From contig RPFO01000034.1 of assembly GCA_009746045.1 (NCBI GenBank), positions 3,763,681 to 3,827,680 on the forward strand: DNA of 64,000 nucleotides, written 5' to 3'. Below, in pieces: positions 35,831 through 47,600 of the stretch. A program made the translations under genes and the position numbers. The first letter of the stretch is position 1, and each line of letters opens with the position of its first letter. Origin of the DNA: Mesostigma viride. Taxonomy: Eukaryota > Streptophyta > Mesostigmatophyceae > Mesostigmatales > Mesostigmataceae. Under the pieces are notes generated by a model. It did not search any database and was not told the DNA's origin. It saw only the letters and a list, made by a program, of their open reading frames with translations.

Positions 35831-38800
35831 GAAGGTGACGAACCGATGGCAGTCCGCCACCAGCGGCTGCTGCTGCGCGGCCCTGCGCGGTCGGAACGCG
35901 AATGGCGTGGTGTCCTGCCCCTCGCCCGTCCTCACACAGTCGTCGTCGTGCGGCGCCGCTGCCAGCGGTCGCGTCAGGGACTCCGTGTCGATGGCGACGT
36001 CGTCATCGCGCGACACATCGATGGGTCGGACGGGCGCTGCGTGCGAGGCACGCTCGTCCTGGCCATCGCCCTCGACGACGACGGGCGAACGCGGCGCGCG
36101 CTCTGCTTCCCGTGGCGCCGGCGCGTCCAAGGGGGCATCGGCCGCGTCGCCGAGGTCCTCGTCATAGTAGGCGGCGCCGGCCGCGGCCGCCACCTCGTAC
36201 GCGTACACCATCTCCGTGGCCGCCCCGCCCGCCAAGTCCCGGTCGCGCCGCCGCCGCGCCGGTCCCGTGCCGTCGCTGACCCACCAGCCGTCGGGCGTGT
36301 CGCAGGCGCGCTGCCAGAAAGAGAGGCGGTCGCCGGACGTGCGCTGGACGAAGCCGCAGAGGCGCAGGTCCACCTCGATTTCGTGGTCGTCGCCGAGGGC
36401 AAGCCAGTCTGAGAAGCGGTCCGGCGGGACCCTGCCCGCGCTTAAGACCGCTTCGTCGGTAGCGCGGAACACGAGGCACGCGGGCAAGCGCCCGTGGAGT
36501 CTGCGCAAGCTCTGGCAACAGGCGAACCCGCACGCCGCGCACTCGCCCGTGGACACGCGCTCCTTGACGGCCGCCGCGATGAGATGCGTCAGGCCGCCCG
36601 TCGTGCGCGCCAAGTCGACCAAGGGCAGCTCGGTCTCGACGACCGTGCCGACAGGCTGGCCGCACGCGACGCACCACGGACCGCGCTCGACCAACCGCGG
36701 GGCGTCGACGTGTGACAGCATGAGCTCCAGCGAGAACAGCAGCGACCCGTCGTCGCCGCGCCGCTCGAACGCCGCCAGCGCGCGTTCCAGCTCGCCGGAC
36801 GCCGCGTCCACGTGCTGTTGCGTGCCCTGCGCGCGCTGCCACACGGCCATGAGCAGCGCCAGCGCAAACCGCGCGCCCACGTCCCCTGCGCCGCCCACCT
36901 GCCCCGCCCGGTCGAAGGTGACGCAGCGCAGGTCGCGCGCGGCGCTCTGCGCCTGGCAGCGGCACAGCACCGCGTACAGCAGCTCCAGCGGGGCGGACAG
37001 CGGCCCCTTGAACGCCACGTCGCTGCGCTGCCGCAGCGCGAGGCCCTCGCACGCGTCCTGCAGGTGCACGAAGTCCTGCCAACACTCCCGCACGACGGCC
37101 GACTCGCTGTCCCCGACGAGCGTGTGCGCGGCGACGCCGTCGTCGCAGTCCATCTCGTCGAGCGCCGGCGTCGCGCCCGGCTGCTCATCCAGCACGTAGC
37201 AGCAGGCGTCCGTCAGCCTCGCGAGCCGCGCCAAGTCGACGTGGTCGCGGTGGCTCACGCCGTCCAACTTGGCGAGCCCGTCCACCACCTCCCACCGCGC
37301 GCCCGCTCGTCGACGGCGCAGCAGCACAAAGTGGCCGCCCGTGTGCTCGACCACGGCCCGCAGCCGCGCGGTCACGCGCACCTGCCGCCGCGCCGGCCCG
37401 ACCGACAGGGTCAGCTGCATCGTCTCTGGCAGGCCCGCCCCGCGATAGGCGCCGGGCGGCAGCTGGTTCAGGCGGCCGAAGGGCAGCACGCGCGGCAGCT
37501 CGTCGTAGTGGCGCAGCGCGACGCAGTCCTTTTGCTGGCACAGACCGCAAGCCACGGGAACGTCCGGCGCGTACTCTCGGCACACCGACGCGAGGCGCGT
37601 CGCGACGTCCCACTCGTCATGGCAGTCGATGACCAACAGCGGCAGCTCCACCGGGCCGTCGTCCGACCTGACGCCGAGCTCGCAGGTGCGCTCGCCGCAG
37701 CGCGGGCCGCCGGCCGCCACGTGCTGCATCAGCATCCTCATGTTGTCATACGCGTCGTCCGGGTCGGCGGCCACTCGCCCGGGCAAGTGCCTGTCGAGCA
37801 CGCGCAGCACCGCGTCGCGCCGCGCGTCCATTTCTCGGCCCCGCCCTTGCGCGACCCCAGCACGCAGCGCAGCAGCTCCAGCCCCAGCTCGCAGCCCCAG
37901 TCGTGGGGTTCTCCCGCGGCGCAGCACGTCAGGAATCGCAAGCCCGACACGGCGGGCGTCTGCAGCAGCAGCAGCAGCTCGCACACGAACTCGAGCGCCG
38001 CGTTCATGTGGCAGCAGTTGTCGCGCCAGGAAAACGTGCGCGTGCGGTCGGCGCACAGCCGGACGTGGCCGTGCGACGCCATCAGCCGATCGAACATGGC
38101 GCAAGCGCCGCAACCCGTCCGCTCCTGGCAAGGAGCCACCTGAGCGGCAGCAGGGGCCGTGGCGTCCTCCTCGCGCCTCCTTCTGCAGTGGCAGCGTGCT
38201 CGCCGGCAGCCCCGGGAGAGGTGGCTGCCTGCGAGGGCCACGACTCGCGCGTTGTCGCCGGGTCCTCGGCCGCTGTCACGGCGTACATGCACACAAGTAC
38301 GGGCTGCTCCAGGTCATCCAGCCGCAGCGTCTCCACAGTGACGCCGCCCGTGAGCGCGTCGACGACTCGGAACGACCGGCCTCGCCGTCGACGGCGTGGC
38401 AGAAAACAAGTCCGCTGCCGGCCCTTACCTGCACAAAGCCACGCAGCGCGCGACCGCGGCGACCTCTTGCCCACGAGGGCCGTCCACGACGCGCACGTCA
38501 AGCGACGACGGCAGGCAGCCCCCCCGCACGCGCGCAAGTCCGCCCCGCCCGCGACGTGGAACAGCACGCTCGCAGGGAACCGCCATCGAGGTGGCGCCCA
38601 CGGCTGGCGCCCGGCTCGCCGCAATCCACGCAGGCGCCATCCGGCGCCCGCGCCTCAGCAGCGCCGCCATGCGTCCGCGAGCGTCCCCTCGCCCGCACCG
38701 AGGTCGACCAAGTCGAGTGCGCTCTCGTCTGCCGCGGCCTCGCAGCGCGCGTCGACGCAGCACGGTGTGCGCTCGACCAACTTGTGCGCATCCGCGTGCG

Positions 38801-39449
38801 CCAGCAACCGGCGCACCACGTCCGCGACGTCGCCGTCCCCGCCCAACAGCCCGCGCAGCTGCTCGCACTCGTCGCTCACCAGCAGCGGCGGCGAGCCGCC
38901 AACGTGCTCGCGCGACCACAGGAGCAACGTCATCGCGAACTCGGCGGGCGCAAGCGAGGCCGCCCCGAACCCGGCCAGGCCGTCCCTGCCCCCGTCAAAG
39001 CGCAGCCGGTCCTGCCCGCCCAGCTCGCCGCGCGCCCGCGACGCGCACAGCTTCGCGTACAGCGCCTCCACGGGGTCGCGGCGAGGCGGCGCGCCGAGTG
39101 GGACCCCTTGCAGTCGCGGCAGCAGCGCTCGGCACGCCGCGAGGACGCCGCGCACGTGTGTCAGGAGACCCTCGACGTCCCGGCCATGCTCGCGCGCCGT
39201 CCCCACGAGCGTTGGGTCTGCAGGGTCCGCTGTCCCAAGGATGGGGTCACCCGGCACGCCGGCGGCCGCAGCGGCGTGCGGTGCGGCGTCCCCGTGCGTT
39301 CCAGCCGGCACCTGACCCGCCACCGCCGGGACAGGCCCGCCCGGCGCGGCGTCGACGGTCGTCTCGCGCCCGTCAGCGGGACCGCGCTCCGAATCCTTTG
39401 AGGCATCGTTGTCTCCAACGTCCTCCTCCTCGTCCGACGAAAACACCAT
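34918..39449 (-). CDS. Four-module USP-like (peptidase C19) protein downstream of Helitron RepHel; several frameshifts
   Basis: ATG is at 39449 (MVFSSDEEEDVG, an acidic leader) and the stop at 34918. The translation divides into four homologous modules of about 300 residues. Modules 2 and 4 have a Cys box (NCCHMNAAL; NSCPTDAAL), Cys-pair fingers, an LPxxL-like strand and a His box (GGHFVLLRR then WEVVDG; AHFVVLRP then WEEVDDG). This is the order of a ubiquitin-specific protease catalytic core, which removes ubiquitin or ubiquitin-like tags. Modules 1 and 3 align but lack the catalytic Cys and His. An acidic linker (about 36170-35830) separates modules 3 and 4. The frame shifts several times around 38655-38400, near 37845 and near 35330. 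All lie in GC-rich or homopolymer sequence, so this is either a decaying gene or sequencing error. The 3' neighbour of RepHel is on the same strand. Assignment rests on motif order; I cannot exclude a different cysteine-protease fold. Confidence 0.62.
36170..37130 (-). other. USP-like module 3 (degenerate)
   Basis: It is in one uninterrupted frame. APLELLYAVL stands where the Cys box should be, with no Cys. Two Cys pairs (CVAC, CAAC) preserve the finger, and SGDRLSFWQ replaces the His box. The module ends EMVYAYEV, matching CCYVL and CAYSV of modules 2 and 4. Since the frame is intact, loss of catalytic residues is not simply decay. Confidence 0.58.
37180..38130 (-). other. USP-like module 2 (Cys and His boxes intact)
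   Basis: The Cys box NCCHMNAAL lies at 38019-37993, with the presumed nucleophile codon at 38013-38011. The finger Cys are in CGLCQQKDC near 37550, and the His box GGHFVLLRR has the His codon at 37333-37331. One frameshift near 37845 separates the Cys box from the rest. Confidence 0.6.
38220..39100 (-). other. USP-like module 1 (degenerate, no catalytic Cys or His)
   Basis: It runs from DPVEALYAKL to VLVCMYAVTA. Cys pairs (CCVDARC, CVDC) match the finger region of the other modules and LVERTPCC matches LVERGPWC of module 3. No Cys occurs where modules 2 and 4 have NxC, and no His precedes the WEVVDG-like FRVVDA. At least three frame changes are needed to follow it. Confidence 0.5.
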
Positions 39450-39589
39450 CGCGGCCTGCGACCGCGCAATCGACAAGCACCGTGAACGCGATCGCGAGTG
39501 GGCAGGCGAGGTCAGCAAACGCATGCCAGAGGGGGCCATGGTACCTTGCGCGCCATGCAATAACGCTAGTGTGGCGGAAGGCTGCCTAC

Positions 39590-40320
39590 CGTTAGGGGTG
39601 GGCCAGCTTGGATTGGGCTGAAACTTGGGAGCAGCCTTGCCCCACACTAGTCCATCATGTGGGCAAAGTGGGGCCTTGCAGGTCAATCGTTTTGGGGATG
39701 GCACATTGCCAGGGGGTGCCATGGTGCCTTGCGTGCGCTAGCACGTGCCCATCCTTAGGGGTGAGCCATGGTCCTAAAATATGAAAACGAGCTTGGATTG
39801 GGCTGAAACTTGGGAGGAGGCTTCCCCCACACTAGTCCATCATGTGTGCAAAGTGGGGGCTCGCAGGTCTATCGTTTGGGGGGGTGGACATGGCCAGGCG
39901 GTGCATGGTGCCTAGCGCGCGCTAGCACGTGCCCACCCTTAGGGTGGCCAGGGTCCTAAAACATGCAAACGAGCTTGGATTGGGCTGAAACTTGGGAGGA
40001 GGCTTCCCCCACACTAGTCCATCATGTGTGCAAAGTGGGGGCTCGCAGGTCTATCGTTTGGGGGGGTGGACATGGCCAGGCGGTGCGATGGTCCCTAGCG
40101 CGCGCTAGCACGTGCCCACCCTTAGAGGTGGGCCAGGGTCCTAAAATATGAAAACGAGCTTGGATCAGGCTGAAACTTGGGAGGAGGCATGCCCCACACT
40201 AGTCCATCATGTGTGCAAAGTGGGGGCTCGCAGGTCCATCGTTTGGGGGGGTGGACATGGCCAGGCGGTGCCATGGTGCCTCGCGCGCGCTAGCACGTGC
40301 CCTGCACCGAGAGCGCGCTG
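39590..40320. repeat. 183-bp tandem repeat, about four copies (left duplicate)
   Basis: Each copy contains GCAAACGAGCTTGGATTGGG, CACTAGTCCATCATGTGTGC, TCGTTTGGGGGGGTGGACAT and a GCGCGCGCTAGCACGTGCCC palindromic stretch. It lies between the stop of the helicase frame (40363) and the start of the protease-like gene (39449). A promoter for the latter could be inside. Confidence 0.9.
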
Positions 40321-40362
40321 GCAACGGCTAGCAAGGGAAGTGGAAGAGTCACCGCTGCAAGC

Positions 40363-43300
40363 TCAAAGACCCACCGCTATCGCGTCGCGCTCCTCCATCG
40401 TGAAATCCGGAGGGCATTTCGCTCCCACGGGCACGTGCCCGATTTCAGGGCCCGATCGGATATCCGCGTACGAGTGGTCCGAGTCGTCATCGTCCTGCAA
40501 GGGAAAAATCGCACGACACGCAACCGCATCGAACGGCGATCGGCTCAGCGTCCCTGGACGCGTGGCGCGCGCAGCAAAGGTAGGCGGAGGTAGGAAACGC
40601 GCGTCAAGAAAGACAGCGGCACCGGGAAACGTACGTAGGGGTAGTCGTCGAATTGACCCACGCAGTCGCGAAAGTCCTCGAGGGCGGCGCCCAGCCCGGA
40701 GTCGTTGTCCTGTGAGGGTCGGCAAGCGATCGCGGAGGCGAATGTGAGCAACAAAAAGGAGGACGAGTGGACGCGGAACAGGGCGCTAGCACGCGAGATG
40801 GGCCAGCAGCACTCACCTCCTCGCAAAAGTCGTCGGGCGCCGACGGCGCGTCGCAGCGGTCGTCGTCAAGCGGGTCGCCGTACTCGTCCAGCCCCTGAGC
40901 GCCAAAACAACGCGGCACGCACACGGCCACGCACGAGGTCACACGCGCACGAGATGCGTCAGCAGCGGGCGCGCACGCTCGGTGCAGCCAAGGGAGGCTT
41001 TCATCTCGTGACGACGGCGGCGGCATATGCTTACCATATCCTCACAGTCAGCATATGCTTACCATATCCTCACAGTCGCCTAGGTCGGGCACGCCCTCGT
41101 TTTCGTCGCTGTCGCCACCCTCGTACAAAAGCAGCTCGGGCTCCTCAGGCTCGCCGTCGGACATCAAGCCGTCCTGCCGCAGGATGTCGCGATCGTGTTC
41201 GCCGTCGCTCTCCAGCATGAAGTCCGCCCACAGTGGCTCCTCGACGACCTGCCTCCACCGCCTCTTGGCCGCGTCATCGGCGCACGCCTGGTCGGCCTCC
41301 GCGCACGCCTCGTCGTCCCCGAGCTCCCACGTGTCCTCGTCGTCGGGGTTGTCGTACTCGTTGTCCTGGGGCTCGCCGCTCATCGGGTCCGGCAGCTCCC
41401 AGTCGTCGGATGCCTGTGCGCGGCGCCGGCCTCGCTGGCGCCTCCGGATGCGCGCCTTGACGCGGTCCTCCGCCTTGTTGCGCATGTTGATGCCCGCGCC
41501 CTGCAAGATCGTCCAGTTGACGATGTTCCTGCTGTAGCCGACGCCGTCGAACTCGTAGCCGAACAAGCCCCGGATGTGCCCCCTCGCGCCCACGCGCGTG
41601 AGCGCCGTGTAAAGCTGGCCGTGCGCGAACACGTCGTGCTTGAGCCAGAGGCCGACGCGTTCCAGCGTCTGCCCCTGGCACTTGTTGATCGTGACCGCAT
41701 ACGCCAGCTGCGCGACGACCATACAAACGCGCGGACGTAAGCAAGCAAGACATCGAGGAAAGCGAGGGAGCATTCAGCCAAGGCCACCGCAAGTCATACG
41801 ATCGCAAGGCGCGAGCCGACATCGCAAGCAACGACACCGCATGGCGCTCACCCCGCCCCTCCCTGCGCGCGCCCACGTACCTTGAAAGGGTAGGCCATCC
41901 TGAGGATCTTGAACTTGTCGGCGTCGATGCTGAACGCGATCCGCGGGATCGCGTGCAGCTCCCCGTCCGGCGTCTTCACGAGGAACGCGCCGTCTTGCTC
42001 GTCTACGAGCTCGACGCGCGTCCCATTCTGCAACCTGTCCTTGTGGGACAGGTTGCGCGTGATCATGGCCACGGCGCCCACCTTCCACTTGAACTCGTGG
42101 TCGGGGACGCCGTCTTGACGCGCGCAGTTGAGGGTCCTCATGGAGACCCTCTCCCCCGACTTGGCGACGCGGTCGTGGCTGAACGTGCTGCGCTCCTGGT
42201 TCTCCAGCTTGGCCAGGACAGCCGCGTTGATGTCGTCGCACGCCTTGTTGGTCACCGCGACGATCGAGGACCGCATGCACGCGTTCGCGTCGTTGACGTT
42301 GGGGAACGTGTGCGCGATCAGCTCGTCCTCGTCCTTGACCGGCTGCACCATGCGCAGCGGGATCATCGCCACCTCCTGGTGCGTGCGGTCGTCGATCACC
42401 GCCTCGTACGCGACGTTGTCCATGCCGACGTCGGCGACAAACTGCGCGTACTCCGGGTCCTCGCGCGCGCGGTAGTTGAACTCGAGCGGCAGCCGGTGCA
42501 CGCCCACCCACTGCGGCGACCGCACCGCGCTGGCGTCAGCCGTCGCCAGCTCGCTGGCGCCCTTGACGACGGGCGCCACCTGCCGGAAGTCGCCGGCGAA
42601 GATGACGACCTTGCCGCCGAACGGCTCCTTGACAAAGGTGAGCTCGACCAGCAGCTCGTGCAAGAGATGGATCAGCTCCACGTTCATCATGCCGATCTCG
42701 TCGACGACGAGCGCGTGCGCCTCCAACAGCGTGCGCCCCCTGGCGGAGTTGCGCGTCACGCGGCAGCCGTACTCGAGGTCGAGCTCGAGCGGGAACCCGC
42801 ACGCGTGATGCGACGTGTGGCCGCCCCACATCTGCAGCGACGCGACGCCCGTGAACGCCATCGGCACCACCTTGAAGCCGTCGCGCGCGGACTGCTGCAT
42901 CGCCGCGTTGATGACCATGGTCTTGCCCGTGCCCGCGGGCCCGTCCACGAACAGCCGGCGGTCCGGGCTGAGCCCCTTGATCGCCAGCAGCAAGGTCTCG
43001 TACGCCTCGCGCTGCACGAGAGAGAACTTGCTCAGGTCGGGCGCGAGGATGTTCGCGTCGTCGTCGTCGTCGTGCTTGCGCTTGCGCCGGCACACGTCCT
43101 CGCCCCTGTCGCGGCGGCACTTGAGCACGGGCTCCAGCTCCCAGACGTCGTAGCCGTAGGCCGACAGCCGCTTGTCCAGGTAGGCGAGCGTGCGCGCGAG
43201 CGCGGCCTCGCGGTCCTCGAGCGTGATGGGCTGCTTGGCTCTGCGGCCCACCCCGCCGTGCACGTCCTCGTACGCGTAGAACAGGTGGTCCTTCATCATC

Positions 43301-43523
43301 TCCTCCTTGAACCGCCACAGCGCGCTCATCGTGCTCAGCTTCTGCAGCACGAGGATGACGAACAGCCGCCGCATCGCGTACGGCGTCTCCAGCCGGCGCG
43401 CGGCGATGCGCATGCTCTCCACCGCCGCGTCGTCGTCCTCGAGCAGGCCCAGCCGCCGGCACGCCATCTCGTTACTGAGCAACACGCCGCCCACGGTGCG
43501 CAGCTCCTCGAACGAGTGCGCGG
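40363..43523 (-). CDS. Helitron helicase and acidic tail, left duplicate, 5' end cut by gap
   Basis: This is a near-identical copy of the helicase end at 44603-47761. Exons are 43523-41881 (cut by the N run), 41707-41063, 40894-40817, 40709-40635 and 40494-40363, all GT-AG. The first carries the Pif1-type motifs ([34 protein letters not shown]) and the second the C-terminal motif TINKCQGQT and [11 protein letters not shown]. After that comes a long Asp/Glu-rich tail of about 220 residues ending [18 protein letters not shown]. This copy reads through the point where the right copy has a one-base deletion (45745), so it gives the better tail sequence. A 25-bp direct repeat spans the donor at 41063, so two donors are possible. 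Confidence 0.82.
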
Positions 43524-43647
43524 NNNNNNNNNNNNNNNNNNNNNNNNNNNNNNNNNNNNNNNNNNNNNNNNNNNNNNNNNNNNNNNNNNNNNNNNNNNNN
43601 NNNNNNNNNNNNNNNNNNNNNNNNNNNNNNNNNNNNNNNNNNNNNNN
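43524..43647. other. Assembly gap (124 N)
   Basis: The run of N joins the truncated left helicase copy to a second copy of the start of the protease-like gene. The sequence on its right (43648 onward) equals that at 39405 onward. Confidence 0.99.
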
Positions 43648-43693
43648 ATCGTTGTTCTCCAACGTCCTCCTCCTCGTCCGACGAAAACACCAT
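43648..43693 (-). pseudogene. Second copy of the protease-like gene start, cut by gap
   Basis: The ATG at 43693 and the codons MVFSSDEEEDVG repeat 39449 onward. One extra T near 43655 shifts the frame, and the gap removes the rest. Confidence 0.8.
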
Positions 43694-43834
43694 CGCGGCC
43701 TGCGACCGCGCAATCGACAAGCACCGTGAACGCGATCGCGAGTGGGCAGGCGAGGTCAGCAAACGCATGCCAGAGGGGGCCATGGTACCTTGCGCGCCAT
43801 GCAATAACGCTAGTGTGGCGGAAGGCTGCCTACC

Positions 43835-44560
43835 GTTAGGGGTGGGCCAGCTTGGATTGGGCTGAAACTTGGGAGCAGCCTTGCCCCACACTAGTCCATC
43901 ATGTGGGCAAAGTGGGGCCTTGCAGGTCAATCGTTTGGGGATGGCACATTGCCAGGGGGTGCCATGGTCCTTGCGGCGCTAGCACGTGCCCATCCTTAGG
44001 GTGGCCATGGTCCTAAAATATGAAAACGAGCTTGGATTGGGCTGAAACTTGGGAGGAGGCATGCCCCACACTAGTCCATCATGTGTGCAAAGTGGGGGCT
44101 CGCAGGTCCATCGTTTGGGGGGGTGGACATGGCCAGGCGGTGCCATGGTGCCTAGCGCGCGCTAGCACGTGCCCACCCTTAGGGTGAGCCATGGTCCTAA
44201 AACATGCAAACGAGCTTGGATTGGGCTGAAACTTGGGAGGAGGCTTCCCCCATACTAGTCCATCATGTGTGCAAAGTGGGGGCTCGCAGGTCTATCGTTT
44301 GGGGGGGTGGACATGGCCAGGGGGTGCGATGGTCCCTAGCGCGCGCTAGCACGTGCCCACCCTTAGAGGTGGGCCAGGGTCCTAAAATATGAAAACGAGC
44401 TTGGATTGGCTGAAACTTGGGAGGAGGCATGCCCCACACTAGTCCATCATGTGTGCAAAGTGGGGGCTCGCAGGTCCATCGTTTGGGGGGGTGGACATGG
44501 CCAGGCGGTGCCATGGTGCCTCGCGCGCGCTAGCACGTGCCCTGCACCGAGAGCGCGCTG
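43835..44560. repeat. 183-bp tandem repeat, about four copies (right duplicate)
   Basis: Counterpart of the block at 39590-40320, with small indels and the same place between helicase stop and protease start. Confidence 0.9.
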
Positions 44561-44602
44561 GCAACGGCTAGCAAGGGAAGTGGAAGAGTCACCGCTGCAA
44601 GC

Positions 44603-47600
44603 TCAAAGACCCACCGCTATCGCGTCGCGCTCCTCCATCGTGAAATCCGGAGGGCATTTCGCTCCCACGGGCACGTGCCCGATTTCAGGGCCCGATCGGA
44701 TATCCGCGTACGAGTGGTCCGAGTCGTCATCGTCCTGCAAGGGAAAAATCGCACGACACGCAACCGCATCGAACGGCGATCGGCTCAGCGTCCCTGGACG
44801 CGTGGCGCGCGCAGCAAAGGTAGGCGGAGGTAGGAAACGCGCGTCAAGAAAGACAGCGGCACCGGGAAACGTACGTAGGGGTAGTCGTCGAATTGACCCA
44901 CGCAGTCGCGAAAGTCCTCGAGGGCGGCGCCCAGCCCGGAGTCGTTGTCCTGTGAGGGTCGGCAAGCGATCGCGGAGGCGAATGTGAGCAACAAAAAGGA
45001 GGACGAGTGGACGCGGAACAGGGCGCTAGCACGCGAGATGGGCCAGCAGCACTCACCTCCTCGCAAAAGTCGTCGGGCGCCGACGGCGCGTCGCAGCGGT
45101 CGTCGTCAAGCGGGTCGCCGTACTCGTCCAGCCCCTGAGCGCCAAAACAACGCGGCACGCACACGGCCACGCACGAGGTCACACGCGCACGAGATGCGTC
45201 AGCAGCGGGCGCGCACGCTCGGTGCAGCCAAGGGAGGCTTTCATCTCGTGACGACGGCGGCGGCATATGCTTACCATATCCTCACAGTCAGCATATGCTT
45301 ACCATATCCTCACAGTCACCTAGGTCGGGCACGCCCTCGTTTTCGTCGCTGTCGCCACCCTCGTACAAAAGCAGCTCGGGCTCCTCAGGCTCGCCGTCGG
45401 ACATCAAGCCGTCCTGCCGCAGGATGTCGCGATCGTGTTCGCCGTCGCTCTCCAGCATGAAGTCCGCCCACAGTGGCTCCTCGACGACCTGCCTCCACCG
45501 CCTCTTGGCCGCGTCATCGGCGCACGCCTGGTCGGCCTCCGCGCACGCCTCGTCGTCCCCGAGCTCCCACGTGTCCTCGTCGTCGGGGTTGTCGTACTCG
45601 TTGTCCTGGGGCTCGCCGCTCATCGGGTCCGGCAGCTCCCAGTCGTCGGATGCCTGTGCGCGGCGCCGGCCTCGCTGGCGCCTCCGGATGCGCGCCTTGA
45701 CGCGGTCCTCCGCCTTGTTGCGCATGTTGATGCCCGCGCCCTGCAGATCGTCCAGTTGACGATGTTCCTGCTGTAGCCGACGCCGTCGAACTCGTAGCCG
45801 AACAAGCCCCGGATGTGCCCCCTCGCGCCCACGCGCGTGAGCGCCGTGTAAAGCTGGCCGTGCGCGAACACGTCGTGCTTGAGCCAGAGGCCGACGCGTT
45901 CCAGCGTCTGCCCCTGGCACTTGTTGATCGTGACCGCATACGCCAGCTGCGCGACGACCATACAAACGCGCGGACGTAAGCAAGCAAGACATCGAGGAAA
46001 GCGAGGGAGCATTCAGCCAAGGCCACCGCAAGTCATACGATCGCAAGGCGCGAGCCGACACGCAAGCAACGACACCGCATGGCGCTCACCCCGCCCCTCC
46101 CTGCGCGCGCCCACGTACCTTGAAAGGGTAGGCCATCCTGAGGATCTTGAACTTGTCGGCGTCGATGCTGAACGCGATCCGCGGGATCGCGTGCAGCTCC
46201 CCGTCCGGCGTCTTCACGAGGAACGCGCCGTCTTGCTCGTCTACGAGCTCGACGCGCGTCCCATTCTGCAACCTGTCCTTGTGGGACAGGTTGCGCGTGA
46301 TCATGGCCACGGCGCCCACCTTCCACTTGAACTCGTGGTCGGGGACGCCGTCTTGACGCGCGCAGTTGAGGGTCCTCATGGAGACCCTCTCCCCCGACTT
46401 GGCGACGCGGTCGTGGCTGAACGTGCTGCGCTCCTGGTTCTCCAGCTTGGCCAGGACAGCCGCGTTGATGTCGTCGCACGCCTTGTTGGTCACCGCGACG
46501 ATCGAGGACCGCATGCACGCGTTCGCGTCGTTGACGTTGGGGAACGTGTGCGCGATCAGCTCGTCCTCGTCCTTGACCGGCTGCACCATGCGCAGCGGGA
46601 TCATCGCCACCTCCTGGTGCGTGCGGTCGTCGATCACCGCCTCGTACGCGACGTTGTCCATGCCGACGTCGGCGACAAACTGCGCGTACTCCGGGTCCTC
46701 GCGCGCGCGGTAGTTGAACTCGAGCGGCAGCCGGTGCACGCCCACCCACTGCGGCGACCGCACCGCGCTGGCGTCGGCCGTCGCCAGCTCGCTGGCGCCC
46801 TTGACGACGGGCGCCACCTGCCGGAAGTCGCCGGCGAAGATGACGACCTTGCCGCCGAACGGCTCCTTGACAAAGGTGAGCTCGACCAGCAGCTCGTGCA
46901 AGAGATGGATCAGCTCCACGTTCATCATGCCGATCTCGTCGACGACGAGCGCGTGCGCCTCCAACAGCGTGCGCCCCCTGGCGGAGTTGCGCGTCACGCG
47001 GCAGCCGTACTCGAGGTCGAGCTCGAGCGGGAACCCGCACGCGTGATGCGACGTGTGGCCGCCCCACATCTGCAGCGACGCGACGCCCGTGAACGCCATC
47101 GGCACCACCTTGAAGCCGTCGCGCGCGGACTGCTGCATCGCCGCGTTGATGACCATGGTCTTGCCCGTGCCCGCGGGCCCGTCCACGAACAGCCGGCGGT
47201 CCGGGCTGAGCCCCTTGATCGCCAGCAGCAAGGTCTCGTACGCCTCGCGCTGCACGAGAGAGAACTTGCTCAGGTCGGGCGCGAGGATGTTCGCGTCGTC
47301 GTCGTCGTCGTGCTTGCGCTTGCGCCGGCACACGTCCTCGCCCCTGTCGCGGCGGCACTTGAGCACGGGCTCCAGCTCCCAGACGTCGTAGCCGTAGGCC
47401 GACAGCCGCTTGTCCAGGTAGGCGAGCGTGCGCGCGAGCGCGGCCTCGCGGTCCTCGAGCGTGATGGGCTGCTTGGCTCTGCGGCCCACCCCGCCGTGCA
47501 CGTCCTCGTACGCGTAGAACAGGTGGTCCTTCATCATCTCCTCCTTGAACCGCCACAGCGCGCTCATCGTGCTCAGCTTCTGCAGCACGAGGATGACGAA

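Noticed and set aside
36812-38143. Long plus-strand open frame of 443 codons opposite the protease-like gene (also 37629-39401 and 38396-39595)
   Set aside because: Antisense shadow of a GC-rich coding sequence. The composition is Arg/Ala/Pro/His-heavy and no motif is seen, while the minus strand has recognisable modules.
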